DNA of 29,892 nucleotides, taken from positions 1 to 29,892 of IMG/VR virus record IMGVR_UViG_3300036715_000959; one strand, 5' to 3'. Source of the stretch: a virus. Position numbers and translations under genes: made by a program. Below the pieces are notes generated by a model that saw nothing but the letters and a program-made list of their open reading frames with translations, did no database searches and was not told the DNA's origin. Shown here in pieces: positions 7,194-15,309 of the stretch (position 1 is its first letter; every line of letters begins with the position of its first letter).

Positions 7194-7433
7194 ATGACCG
7201 AAGCTGTGAACCACCCAGCCCACTATGGCGGAGACACGCCGTACGAGGTGATCAAGGTTCTGAAGGCGTGGCTGACGCCGGAAGAGTACCGTGGGTTCCT
7301 GAAGGGGAACGTCCACAAGTACCTCGCCCGGGCTGGCAAGAAGGGCCGTCAAGACGAGGATCACAAGAAGGCCCAGTTTTACCAGAACGCGCTTGTGGAG
7401 TTCGACAAGGAGCAAGAAAATGGACAAGGTTGA
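7194..7433 (+). CDS. DUF3310 family protein
   Basis: Protein of 79 aa, nearly all of it a DUF3310 domain: VNHPAHYGGDTPYEVIKV at the N-terminus and NVHKYLARAGKKG in the middle. This domain is frequent in phage nucleotide-metabolism regions, sometimes fused to nucleotide kinases; its biochemical role is not established. The start at 7194 fits the conserved NHPxHY start and an AGAGG about 10 nt upstream. In-frame upstream codons back to 7122 lack conservation features. It overlaps the start of the ThyX gene by 14 nt. Confidence 0.85.
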   Translation: MTEAVNHPAHYGGDTPYEVIKVLKAWLTPEEYRGFLKGNVHKYLARAGKKGRQDEDHKKAQFYQNALVEFDKEQENGQG

Positions 7434-8094
7434 CGTTCTCGATCACGGCTTCGTCCGGCTGGTCGATCACATGGGGGGCGACCTGTCGGTCGTCCGCGCT
7501 GCGCGTGTTTCGTACGATGCAGATTGGCGTGCGGGAGAGGATCAGGGCAGCGATGAGCGGCTGATCAACTACCTCTGGAAGAACCACCACACCACTCCGT
7601 TCGAGGCAGTTACCCTCACCTTCGAGGTCAAGGCGCCGATCTTCGTCTTCCGCCAGTGGCATCGCCATCGGACATGGTCCTTCAATGAATTGTCGGCGCG
7701 GTACCGGGAGCTTCCTGAGGAAGTCTATGTCCCTGCTCCCGACATGATCGGGAAACAGTCAGCGTCGTCCAAGCAGGCTCGCTCGCTTGTGGATGCCGAG
7801 GTAGACCATATCAGCCCCGCCATCATGAGGGATGCCGCTCGGGTCGCCTTCGATGCCTACCGACAGCTTCTGGATCGCGGCGTACCGCGAGAACTGGCGC
7901 GGTCGGTCCTTCCGGTCTCGACCTACAGCCATATGTTTGCCACGGTGAACCTGTTGAACCTTCTGAAGTTCCTGACCCTACGCACCCACGAGCATGCCCA
8001 GTGGGAGATCAGGCAGTATGCTTTGGCGATGGCGGAACTCGCCGAGACAGTCGCGCCGGTGTCGGTCAAGGCGTGGTCGGAGGGTCTGAAATGA
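7420..8094 (+). CDS. thyX: FAD-dependent thymidylate synthase
   Basis: Protein of 224 aa. The ThyX signature RHRx7S is present as RHRTWSFNELS (Arg82-His83-Arg84 to Ser92), followed by ARY. The C-terminal third has the usual RSVLPVSTYSHMF and LLKFLTLRTHEHAQWEIRQY segments. It methylates dUMP to dTMP using methylene-tetrahydrofolate, NADPH and FAD, supplying thymidylate for phage DNA. The start is the ATG at 7420 with AAGGAG at 7407-7412 (7-nt spacer). Upstream in-frame codons lie inside DUF3310. Length is typical of phage ThyX and all signature residues are present, so it is expected to be active. Its stop overlaps the methyltransferase ATG. Confidence 0.95.
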   Translation: MDKVDVLDHGFVRLVDHMGGDLSVVRAARVSYDADWRAGEDQGSDERLINYLWKNHHTTPFEAVTLTFEVKAPIFVFRQWHRHRTWSFNELSARYRELPEEVYVPAPDMIGKQSASSKQARSLVDAEVDHISPAIMRDAARVAFDAYRQLLDRGVPRELARSVLPVSTYSHMFATVNLLNLLKFLTLRTHEHAQWEIRQYALAMAELAETVAPVSVKAWSEGLK

Positions 8095-8705
8095 ACACCT
8101 CCTCCGCCGTCATGCAGCAGCGCCATGAACCCCCGGATGGTCTGGATGACTTCCCGACCCCGCCGTGGGCCACCCGGGCGCTGTGCGAGCGGCTAGGTCA
8201 TGCTAGGAACCCGCGATTCATGACCTGCCGGGAGCCAGCGGCTAACCGTGGCCACATGGTGAAGCCATTGCGGGAATATTTCCTGCACGTCGACGCCTTC
8301 GACATCCACGACTACGGCGCCGGGTTTCAGGTGAAGGACTACCTAGCCGACGACACGACCAATTTCGTCGACTGGACCATCACCAACCCGCCATTCAATC
8401 TGGCGGAGAAATTCATCGTGCGGGCAATGCGCGACAGCATCTATGGCGTGGCGATGTTCACGCGGGTGGCCTTTCTGGAGAGCGTGGGCCGGTACGAGCG
8501 GTTGTTCAAGGTGATGCCGCCACAGACGGTCCTGCAGTTCGCCGAACGGGTCGTGCTTCATAAGGGCAAGCTGACCCCTAAGGGGAGCACCGCCACCGCC
8601 TACTGCTGGCTGGTCTGGCAGCCGAACAGTACCCAGACCGGTACCCAATTCGACTGGATCGCCCCCTGCCGAAAGCGGCTCGAAAAACCGGAGGATTACT
8701 TGTGA
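8091..8705 (+). CDS. Phage adenine-N6 DNA methyltransferase-like
   Basis: Protein of 204 aa. Catalytic motif IV is visible as TNPPF (98-102), typical of N6-adenine methyltransferases (D/N/S-PPY/F). REPAANRGHM near 47-56 looks like the AdoMet motif I, with Asn in place of the usual Gly. DAFDIHDYGAG (68-78) fits motif II. The protein starts with a DFPTPPWATRAL segment common in phage Dam-like enzymes. There is no clear target-recognition domain, and the enzyme is shorter than typical Dam (~270 aa). It may protect phage DNA from host restriction. Start by ATGA overlap with thyX; its stop overlaps the GTG of the next small gene. Confidence 0.8.
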   Translation: MNTSSAVMQQRHEPPDGLDDFPTPPWATRALCERLGHARNPRFMTCREPAANRGHMVKPLREYFLHVDAFDIHDYGAGFQVKDYLADDTTNFVDWTITNPPFNLAEKFIVRAMRDSIYGVAMFTRVAFLESVGRYERLFKVMPPQTVLQFAERVVLHKGKLTPKGSTATAYCWLVWQPNSTQTGTQFDWIAPCRKRLEKPEDYL

Positions 8706-8842
8706 CCATTGACCTGCGCAAACTGTCTGACCGCCACCTGCTGGCGCTACATCGGGTGGGAAAGAGGGATGCCTTCCTCCGCCCGGTCAAGGCCATGATC
8801 GCTTTGCGCGACGAGATCGAGCGGAGGGGCTTGCGGAAGTGA
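8702..8842 (+). CDS. Small basic hypothetical protein (46 aa)
   Basis: GTG at 8702 overlaps the methyltransferase stop (GTGA), and the frame ends at TGA 8840-8842. The product reads VTIDLRKLSDRHLLALHRVG and so on, ending in EIERRGLRK: a basic, fully helical-looking 46-aa protein. No known motif. Accepted because of the overlap, the reading direction and its coding-like composition. Confidence 0.55.
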   Translation: MTIDLRKLSDRHLLALHRVGKRDAFLRPVKAMIALRDEIERRGLRK

Positions 8843-8859
8843 GAACCGTGCTGTAGTAT
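8831..8859 (+). promoter_or_regulatory. Candidate promoter before the SF2 helicase
   Basis: TTGCGG (8831-8836), a 17-bp spacer and TAGTAT (8854-8859), located in the only real gap (8843-8886) of this part of the operon. It would give an internal start for the helicase and following genes. Confidence 0.45.
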
Positions 8860-8886
8860 GCGGGACACAACAATGAGGCTTGCACC

Positions 8887-10671
8887 ATGACGCTCCGCCC
8901 CTACCAGCAAGAAGCATCCGACGCGGCAATGAACTGGGTTCGCAAGGACCGTTCTCCCTGCCTGATCGAGGCGGCTACCGGCGCCGGCAAGAGCCACATC
9001 ATCGCCGATCTGGCGAAGAAAATTCACGACATCTCGAAAGGCAAGCATGTCCTCGTCCTGCAGCCTAGCGCCGAGCTTGTGGTGCAGAACGCCGAGAAAT
9101 ACCGCGCCACCGGCTCCAAGTGCTCGATCTTCTCGGCCAGCGCCGGGGAAAAGAGCCTGCGCCATCCAGTGGTGTTTGGCACGCCCGGCACGGTCAAGAA
9201 TCGCATTAGCCGCTTTGGTAACCAGTTCGCCGCCGTAGTGGTGGATGAGTGCCACGGCATGACCCCGACCGTGATCGGTATTATCGACGCCATGATGGAC
9301 GCCAACCCGAACCTGCGGGTGATCGGCCTGTCTGCGACCCCCTATCGGATGAAGACCGGCTACATCTTCAAGATCAAGCCAGACGGCAACCCGGTGCCGG
9401 AGAGCCAGACCAAGAACCCCTACTTCACGGCATGCGTCTACCGCGTACGCGCGAGGGAATTGATCGATCAGGGCTACCTGACCGAGCCATTCATCAGCGA
9501 GATCGGGGCCGAGCATTACGAGACCCTTTCCATGCAACTGAACACGCGTGGGCAGTTTGATTCTGCCGACGTGGACGCCGCCTTTGTTGGCCACGGTCGC
9601 AAGACCGCCTCGATCATCGCTGACATCGTAGCCCGCTCGCGGGACCGGGCCGGGGTCATGATCTTTGCTGCCACCGTCGCACACGCCAAGGAGTGCATGG
9701 CGAGCCTGCCTATGGGCCTGTCGGCCATCGTGACGGCGGAGACCCCCAAGAAGCAGCGTGACGCGATCCTAAAAGCCTTCAAGGCCCGCCAGTTGAAGTA
9801 CCTAGTCAACGTGTCGGTGCTGACCACTGGCTTCGATGCGCCGCACGTCGACGTCATTGCTCTTATGCGCGCCACTGAGAGCGTGGGCCTGCTACAGCAG
9901 ATGGTTGGCCGTGGCCTCCGGATTGACCCGGGCAAGAAGGATTGCATGCTGCTGGACTACGCCGAAAACCTTGAGCGGCATTGCCCGGACGGGGACATCT
10001 TCTCCCCGAAGATCAAGGTCACCAAGGGCGACAAGGAAGTCGTCGAGATCGACTGCAAGTGCCCGCTCTGTTCGGCGGAGAACGTCTTCACTGGCCGCCC
10101 GAACCCGGACGGCTACGGCATCGACGACAGCGGCTACTTCACCGATCTGGATGGCAACCGACTGCCTTCTGAATGGGGTGCGATCCCCGCCCACTTCGGT
10201 CGCCGCTGCCAAGGATACATCCGGGTGGCAGGACAGCAGCTTCAGTGCGACTACCGCTGGACCTCCAAGGAGTGCCGGGAGTGCGGCACCGACAACGACA
10301 TCGCTGCCCGCTACTGCTCCTCCTGCAAGTGCGAGATCGTTGATCCCAACGAGAAGCTGCGGATCGAGTTTAAGGCCCGCAAGCGGGACCCGCACCAAGT
10401 CCAGACCGACGCCGTCCTCGACTGGAAGGCGGAGCCGGGTGTGTCAAAGGCTGGAAACTCCACCATCCGTGTGGATGTCAGGACCCCGTACCGGAGCTTC
10501 TCGTTCTGGCTTCAGGCCAAGCCTGCCAGCACCTTTTCGGCAGCCAGCCTTGAGAAGTACGATGCCCTTCAAGGCCACCGGCCACGCACGATCACGTACA
10601 GGAAAGAAAAAAATTCAGGTTTTTACAAAGTGATAGGGTATAATAGACCTGAGGATACTCTATTTGCATGA
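8887..10671 (+). CDS. SF2 DEAD/DEAH-box helicase with zinc-binding C-terminal part
   Basis: Protein of 594 aa. Superfamily-2 helicase motifs in order: Q-like LRPYQQEA at the N-terminus, motif I ATGAGKSH (30-37), motif II DECH (120-123), motif III SATPYR (149-154), TTGFDAPHVD (motif V) and QQMVGRGLR (motif VI). Beyond residue ~390 there are two cysteine clusters (CKCPLC; then CDYRW, CRECG, YCSSCKC) that look like zinc ribbons, then a C-terminal region found in phage members of this family. Probable replicative or recombination translocase acting on duplex DNA. A GAGG lies 8-9 nt before the ATG. The last ~25 codons are AT-rich compared with the rest and run into the GIY-YIG gene, whose ATG overlaps the stop. 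Confidence 0.9.
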   Translation: MTLRPYQQEASDAAMNWVRKDRSPCLIEAATGAGKSHIIADLAKKIHDISKGKHVLVLQPSAELVVQNAEKYRATGSKCSIFSASAGEKSLRHPVVFGTPGTVKNRISRFGNQFAAVVVDECHGMTPTVIGIIDAMMDANPNLRVIGLSATPYRMKTGYIFKIKPDGNPVPESQTKNPYFTACVYRVRARELIDQGYLTEPFISEIGAEHYETLSMQLNTRGQFDSADVDAAFVGHGRKTASIIADIVARSRDRAGVMIFAATVAHAKECMASLPMGLSAIVTAETPKKQRDAILKAFKARQLKYLVNVSVLTTGFDAPHVDVIALMRATESVGLLQQMVGRGLRIDPGKKDCMLLDYAENLERHCPDGDIFSPKIKVTKGDKEVVEIDCKCPLCSAENVFTGRPNPDGYGIDDSGYFTDLDGNRLPSEWGAIPAHFGRRCQGYIRVAGQQLQCDYRWTSKECRECGTDNDIAARYCSSCKCEIVDPNEKLRIEFKARKRDPHQVQTDAVLDWKAEPGVSKAGNSTIRVDVRTPYRSFSFWLQAKPASTFSAASLEKYDALQGHRPRTITYRKEKNSGFYKVIGYNRPEDTLFA

Positions 10672-11348
10672 CGCATTACGTATATACCCATACAAGTTTG
10701 AAGACCGGGAAGGTTTTCTATGTCGGAAAAGGGCAGCGCAGACGTGCATACAACGTCAGCAGCAGAAACCGACACTGGAAGTCTATCGCAGAATCACACG
10801 GATACAGCGTGGAGATCGTACGAGAATTTTCTAATAAATACTGCGCTTTCACCTTTGAAAAAATTATGATCAAAGCCATGTCAGGTCATGGTTTAACAAA
10901 CGTAAGCCCCGGAGGGGAGGGTGGAATTGGTGCCAAAAGTGGCCGAGAAAACCCCATGTTTGGCAGAACCGGTCCAGCGCATCATAGGTTTGGAAAGAAA
11001 TTTACAGACAAAGAGAGGGCGGCAATCAGCGCCGGTCGCAAGACCGGAAAGAAGCAGTTTTTGAGTGAGACTGTCATAGAGGCCACAAGAACCCGTATGA
11101 TAGGCAACAGGTTTTCGGTTGGAGTGAAACATAGTAACGATTTCAAAAAGAAAATTTCTGAGACATTTTCCGGAGAAGGGCACCCATCGTACAAGTGGGA
11201 CGAGTACACTTTCACGCACAACGATGGTCGAATTTTTACCGGAACCATGCATAATTTTTGTGCATCATACGACTTGCTAAAAGGAAATGTGTGCTGGATG
11301 ATCAAGGGTAAACATCAATCGGTAAAGGGTTGGAGGCTACCAGCATGA
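10668..11348 (+). CDS. GIY-YIG homing endonuclease
   Basis: Protein of 226 aa. An N-terminal GIY-YIG nuclease domain is visible: VYTHTSLKTGKVFYVGKG (the 'Y-V-Y' and 'FYVGKG' pair), with the conserved arginine region RRRAYN and a glutamate in FTFEKIMIKAM. The middle contains NUMOD3-type repeats (GRENPMFGRTGPAHHRFGKK; HSNDFKKKISETFSGEGHPS), the usual DNA-binding elements of phage SegA/SegB-like enzymes. The gene is clearly more AT-rich than its neighbours, a sign of separate origin. Its start overlaps the helicase stop and its stop overlaps the VRR-NUC start, so it sits between two genes without disrupting them. A TATAAT at 10639-10644 inside the helicase end may act as a -10 box, though no good -35 is seen. 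Confidence 0.88.
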   Translation: MTHYVYTHTSLKTGKVFYVGKGQRRRAYNVSSRNRHWKSIAESHGYSVEIVREFSNKYCAFTFEKIMIKAMSGHGLTNVSPGGEGGIGAKSGRENPMFGRTGPAHHRFGKKFTDKERAAISAGRKTGKKQFLSETVIEATRTRMIGNRFSVGVKHSNDFKKKISETFSGEGHPSYKWDEYTFTHNDGRIFTGTMHNFCASYDLLKGNVCWMIKGKHQSVKGWRLPA

Positions 11349-11752
11349 AGTTTCCACCTGACATCCGCGTCTACGGCGACCAAAAGTTTCGGGGGTCGTG
11401 CCCCACCGAGGCTCTGGAGCAGGCCACCTTCTTCAACCGTGTCCGGAAGGTCTTCCCCGACACATGGGGCATATTGGCGATCCACAACAAGAACGAGGGT
11501 CAGAGGACCCACATGCAGGCCGCATTCGACAAAAGCCAAGGCATGGTGTCTGGGGCCAGCGACATTGTGATCCCGGGCCGCCGAACCTTTGTCTGCGAGA
11601 TGAAGCGGAGAGACCACACTCAGAGCCACTGGCAGCCGGGCCAGATCGAGTACCTGATGGCAGCCCAGAATGCCGGGGCTTGCTCCTGTATCGCTCTTGG
11701 CGTGGACGCAGCGTGGGAGGCTTTTATTGATTGGTCACGACTGGAGGCCTAG
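11345..11752 (+). CDS. VRR-NUC domain nuclease
   Basis: Protein of 135 aa. The C-terminal ~90 residues match the VRR-NUC (PD-(D/E)XK) fold: GASDIVIPG with the metal-binding Asp, FVCEMKRRD with the E-x-K pair, and HWQPGQIEYLMAAQNAGA, followed by a C-terminal helix. Phage stand-alone VRR-NUC proteins are thought to be structure-specific nucleases, possibly resolving branched DNA, which fits this replication/recombination operon. The ATG overlaps the stop of the homing endonuclease. Full-length and with all catalytic residues visible. Confidence 0.85.
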   Translation: MKFPPDIRVYGDQKFRGSCPTEALEQATFFNRVRKVFPDTWGILAIHNKNEGQRTHMQAAFDKSQGMVSGASDIVIPGRRTFVCEMKRRDHTQSHWQPGQIEYLMAAQNAGACSCIALGVDAAWEAFIDWSRLEA

Positions 11753-11774
11753 TGTCCGGATCAGGCGTATCCTG

Positions 11775-11975
11775 ATGGGGGAGGTGAGGCTGGAAGACGA
11801 GGACCTAGGCATCCAGTCGGCCTGCTTGTTTCACATCTACAAGGGGGCTGTGGCGATCCTTGCCATGAAGACACTGGAGGCCCGCCGCGCAGCGATCGCA
11901 AGGCTCCCAGAAGCGATTAGGCCACATGTGGAAGCGGAAGCTAGAAGGTTGTTTGACAAAAGTCGCAGCAGGTAG
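11775..11975 (+). CDS. Small helical hypothetical protein (66 aa)
   Basis: Starts at ATG 11775, 22 nt after the VRR-NUC stop, and ends at TAG 11973-11975. The product begins MGEVRLEDEDLGIQSACLFH and continues as Ala/Arg-rich helices (EARRAAIARLPEAIRPHVEA). No known domain. The ribosome site is weak, and a start at GTG 11784 is a poorer alternative. Taken as real because it fills the space between two genes on the same strand and is cleanly open. Confidence 0.5.
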   Translation: MGEVRLEDEDLGIQSACLFHIYKGAVAILAMKTLEARRAAIARLPEAIRPHVEAEARRLFDKSRSR

Positions 11976-11981
11976 TACGTT
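11953..11981 (+). promoter_or_regulatory. Candidate promoter for the terminal early gene
   Basis: A perfect TTGACA (11953-11958), a 17-bp spacer and TACGTT (11976-11981, 3-4 matches to TATAAT). The -35 lies in the end of the preceding small gene. The inverted repeat GGTAG...CTACC (11971-11995) overlaps the -10 and could be an operator. Confidence 0.45.
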
Positions 11982-12008
11982 GCGGATAATCTACCACGAG
12001 GTATGGAC

Positions 12009-12368
12009 ATGACTTGGACGAAGATCGAAAAGAGCAAAACGACGCAGATCGGTCGGCGCCCCAACACGCTGCCGTCGATCTCGCACAGCACGAAGAATAA
12101 GAACATCGCGCACTTGACTGTCCCGATTCACGAGACCGGCGGGAAGCCGACGTTTGATGTCTTCGCCTCTGAAACTGGGGACCTCGGATTCTCTTTCGGG
12201 GACGCCGGGGAGTACAAGGTTCAGACGATCAAGACGAACGTTTTCATGGTGCGACTGAACATCCCGAAGCGTCAGCTTGAGAACTGCCCGATCGGCACGC
12301 GCAAGGTCGAACTCAAGCGCGAGAACGGCATGATCGTGCTGGACCGAGCATACCTTCAGAGTACGTAG
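12009..12368 (+). CDS. Hypothetical protein, last rightward gene (119 aa)
   Basis: Product of 119 aa starting MTWTKIEKSKTTQIGRRPNT. It is basic at the N-terminus and strand-rich later (FSFGDAGEYKVQTI; MVRLNIPKRQLENCPIG). No recognised family. The ATG at 12009 has GAGG 7 nt upstream; the in-frame ATG at 12003 has the same GAGG only 1 nt away, so 12009 is preferred. It has a candidate promoter of its own. Its 3' end overlaps the end of the convergent fibre-like gene by 13 nt. Small genes at the end of phage early operons often act on host functions, but nothing in the sequence shows that here. Confidence 0.6.
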   Translation: MTWTKIEKSKTTQIGRRPNTLPSISHSTKNKNIAHLTVPIHETGGKPTFDVFASETGDLGFSFGDAGEYKVQTIKTNVFMVRLNIPKRQLENCPIGTRKVELKRENGMIVLDRAYLQST

Positions 12369-13396
12369 GCAGAGATCACCATCTTCCACTTGGAGTTGGT
12401 AATCCCAAACGTATGGCCAGTCGTCTTGTTGTTGATCAGGAAAGCCGAAAGGGTGTCGTCGCTGTACCGAACATAGACGTTCGTCGCATCAGCGTAGGGC
12501 TGGCTGACCCGCAGGAAGGTCGTGACGCTGCCGTTTGGGCTTACATTGAAAACCGTGTCCCCGGCAGTCCATCCGCCCTCTGCGCTTTGGCAGACAAGAG
12601 ACAACTGAACAATCGACGGGATCACGCCAAGACCGTGCGCGACTGTCACCAGACCTCCGACAGAGATGGACTGTTCCGCCGACTTGAAGCTGGTAGAGGT
12701 GGCCTGCAAGGACACGATCTCGGCCACCACGCGGGTGTTTACGCGGGTGATCCGGATCAGGTATTCGTCTCCGTTTGTCGTGCCGATCTCCGGTCCGGTG
12801 ACACCGTTGAAGCCACTGAAAGTGATGGCGCCGGCGGAAGCTCCATTGGTCACTAAAATGAACAGTTGGTAGCCAGTACCGCTCAGGGCAGGGCTCTGCA
12901 GGGTAAAGGAGCCGTTGTTCATGAGGATGTGGTATATGCCGTCGGTCAGCTTTGGCGTGAACGAGCCGGACGACTTGGTGCCGTCATCGAAGTACGGGAA
13001 GGCAGGGGTCTCCACGATGAACGCCGTGGAACCGTCGGAAATCACCCAAGCGCGCCCTAAGGGGGAAACTCTGGCATAGGTGCCCGGGGTCTCGATGTTC
13101 TCGATGAACAGGGTGTTGCTGGAATTGTTTGAGATCAGCCACTGACCGGAGATCGGGTCTCCGGCGGCGTTGTTCGGGATGGTCGCAACACAGTTGGTTC
13201 CGCCACCGTTCATGTTGATCATGAGCGGCTGAAGCTCGTCGGTCGTGAAGGTGTGGGTTGTCACCGCCCCGAGGGAGATTGTGATTTTGCCGGCCAGCGC
13301 GCTGTCGATGATGCTGAAGTTGTCGTTCAGGATCGTGTCCCAGTTCGTCGTTCCAGACGCTGGTTCCGCGAGGTCCTTGTTGGTGCTGTTGCCCAT
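12356..13396 (-). CDS. Tail fibre-like / virion-associated protein
   Basis: Protein of 346 aa. The N-terminus NKDLAEPASGTTNWDTILND with NFSIIDSALAG resembles the short particle-attachment segment that begins many phage tail fibres. The remainder is beta-rich with Gly/Asn/Thr/Ser repeats and no cysteine pattern, as expected for a trimeric fibre. The C-terminal ~100 residues (VTVAHGLGVIPSIVQLSLVC onward) look like a small beta-sandwich also found in fibre ends. It is the last late gene on the minus strand. The ATG shares bases with the upstream stop (TGATG), with GGAG 6 nt before it. Probable role is receptor contact or fibre assembly; sugar or protein target unknown. Confidence 0.65.
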   Translation of the reverse strand: MGNSTNKDLAEPASGTTNWDTILNDNFSIIDSALAGKITISLGAVTTHTFTTDELQPLMINMNGGGTNCVATIPNNAAGDPISGQWLISNNSSNTLFIENIETPGTYARVSPLGRAWVISDGSTAFIVETPAFPYFDDGTKSSGSFTPKLTDGIYHILMNNGSFTLQSPALSGTGYQLFILVTNGASAGAITFSGFNGVTGPEIGTTNGDEYLIRITRVNTRVVAEIVSLQATSTSFKSAEQSISVGGLVTVAHGLGVIPSIVQLSLVCQSAEGGWTAGDTVFNVSPNGSVTTFLRVSQPYADATNVYVRYSDDTLSAFLINNKTTGHTFGITNSKWKMVISAYVL

Positions 13397-15309
13397 CAGA
13401 TGCTCCTATTTGCGACTTCCAGCGCGCTGGCGACGGTGTGGTCTGGCGTATTGAGGAGCGGCTCTGTCGAGGTCCCCAGTGCCTTTCTCGCCTTTTCTGC
13501 GGCCCGAATCAAGCGATCCGCACCGATGCCAGCCGCAGCCCCGACCCGGCCACCAGATTTGCGGGCAGCACGGTCATCAACCATCGCCCCGGACAAGTTT
13601 GGTGCCGCGTACGGAACAGAGCCTTGCATGAGGCCGTTTTCGAAATACTTCTGCATGGCTGGCCTCATGGCCTGCGATCCGATCGACTTCTGGATTTGCT
13701 TGTACAGAGGGGTGGCGACAGCAGCACCGGTGGCGAGAGCCGCCGTCAGGGGAGAAAAGTTTCCCATCTGTGCAAGCATCTGAGCACCAGCGTAGGAGCC
13801 TGCAATGGCACCCGGGAGGCCTGTCATGTCGAAGGCGCTGCGGAGGAGTCCATGCTTGCCTTGAGCCGGTAGTTTCTTCAGAACCAAGGCGGCATTCTTG
13901 GCGTAATCTGCGATCTCCCCACGCGTGCCATTTTTGGTGGCCTTTGCCCCTTGGCGAACCAATGACTGCATGAGATCGTTTGGGTGTAGCATGCCAATGA
14001 GGCCATATTCCTTGTTTTGACCGGTCAGCTTCAGCGCACCAGAGATCGCAAGAAAGTTCCGATAGTACATGCGAGCCTGACCGAGAAGATCGGTACGCCA
14101 AGTCTCTCCGGTGGCCGTCACAGCATCATCCAAAGCGTTGTCGATCGCATCCCTAAGCCGATATGCGGTATCCTTTACGGCAGCGTTGTCGCTTTGCAAC
14201 ATGGACCCAAGGGACTGGCGCCACTTATCCATAGCTGTGGCCGGGATCGGCGTGCCGTTCTGGGCTGCCTGCTTGATCGTACTGGACACATGGGCCGGAA
14301 GACCAGTCTGGACCGACGCTGGAGCGTTCATCAGGTAGTCCGCAGTGATGTCGTCAACCTGTCGAACTACCCTTGCAGACGGAATTACGTCGACCCCCTG
14401 AAGAGCGACATCGAATGCTTGACCAATCGCAGTTTCAGAATCTTTTAGAGCCTTCGACGTGACAATCGGAGATTTGGAGCCGATGTATTGCATGGCCCCC
14501 TTAGTGAAGTCCGCGATCTGGCCGCTCTCTGGGTTATCACCAGCGAGAGCCTGCCCGGCATGCGTATCAGCCTCCCAACCCATTACCTTTGGGGAGTTCG
14601 TTGCCTGACCTGCGGTTACCTGAATGCCGCGCTTGCGGAGAGCATCGACAGCGGCCTGCCTGATCGGGTTGGCAGCCTCCTCGACAGGGGTCACCAGACG
14701 TCGAACGCCGTTGGATATGCCCGTTCCCCCCAGACCACCGATGGTGGCCCCGGCGATCCTTGCGGCCTGCGTCCAGCCGCTGTCCGGGCCGAACTTGGAC
14801 TCTGCCAGATTTCCTGCGCCCTCGCTGGCGATGGCGGGGACGGCAGCGCGCAAGACGAGCTTTGTAGCCAAGGAGCCGGGTCCAGTAAAAGCCCCCGGAA
14901 CGAACTCCGAAGCAGTTCCAATAAAATGGGAGCCTGCCGTCTTGCCGCGATACTCGGTGCGGCCCTCACTGATGTCGGCCAGCTTGGACTGCAACCCAGA
15001 GCCAGTGAATATCTCGGGAACCTTCCCGGCCTTGAGTGCCTCGACATTGCCCAGACCAAACTTGTCCATGACCCAGTCGTTCGCGTCTCCAGTCATGTTG
15101 TAGATGGAGCCGGGAAGGCCAGCGAATTGCGCCGTACCGCGCGCAAGGCCGGCACTGGCGGAATCGAAATAGTCGGAGAATGACCCAGCCTCATGTGGGA
15201 CACGAAAGCCGTCGTCAGGGCCAAGAGGGGTTTGAACTTTGGATAGGTCTGGACCAGACTGGACCGGTGCCGCAGGAGCAGTGATTTTGGAAAGATCAGG
15301 ACCAGCCAT
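13396..15309 (-). CDS. Internal virion / DNA-ejection-type protein
   Basis: Product of 637 aa from ATG 15309, which shares a base with the stop of the 1204-aa gene (TAATG); a longer in-frame start at 15342 would overlap that gene. The N-terminus repeats a GPDLSK motif (AGPDLSKI; SGPDLSKV), followed by an Ala/Gly-rich, largely helical protein with amphipathic segments (EFVPGAFTGPGSLATKLVLR; AIAGSYAGAQMLAQMGNF; AALATGAAVATPLYK). Size, composition and position after the lysozyme-bearing protein match the ejected internal proteins of podoviruses, thought to form a channel through the cell envelope. No enzymatic motif is visible. The assignment comes from context and composition, not a strong domain. 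Confidence 0.6.
   Translation of the reverse strand: MAGPDLSKITAPAAPVQSGPDLSKVQTPLGPDDGFRVPHEAGSFSDYFDSASAGLARGTAQFAGLPGSIYNMTGDANDWVMDKFGLGNVEALKAGKVPEIFTGSGLQSKLADISEGRTEYRGKTAGSHFIGTASEFVPGAFTGPGSLATKLVLRAAVPAIASEGAGNLAESKFGPDSGWTQAARIAGATIGGLGGTGISNGVRRLVTPVEEAANPIRQAAVDALRKRGIQVTAGQATNSPKVMGWEADTHAGQALAGDNPESGQIADFTKGAMQYIGSKSPIVTSKALKDSETAIGQAFDVALQGVDVIPSARVVRQVDDITADYLMNAPASVQTGLPAHVSSTIKQAAQNGTPIPATAMDKWRQSLGSMLQSDNAAVKDTAYRLRDAIDNALDDAVTATGETWRTDLLGQARMYYRNFLAISGALKLTGQNKEYGLIGMLHPNDLMQSLVRQGAKATKNGTRGEIADYAKNAALVLKKLPAQGKHGLLRSAFDMTGLPGAIAGSYAGAQMLAQMGNFSPLTAALATGAAVATPLYKQIQKSIGSQAMRPAMQKYFENGLMQGSVPYAAPNLSGAMVDDRAARKSGGRVGAAAGIGADRLIRAAEKARKALGTSTEPLLNTPDHTVASALEVANRSI

Noticed and set aside
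8578-9684. 368-aa minus-strand frame across the methyltransferase and helicase
   Set aside because: Both plus-strand genes carry catalytic motifs in order; the antisense frame has no recognisable motif.
12356-12396. Bidirectional terminator at the convergent junction
   Set aside because: No GC-rich hairpin followed by a T tract was seen on either strand.
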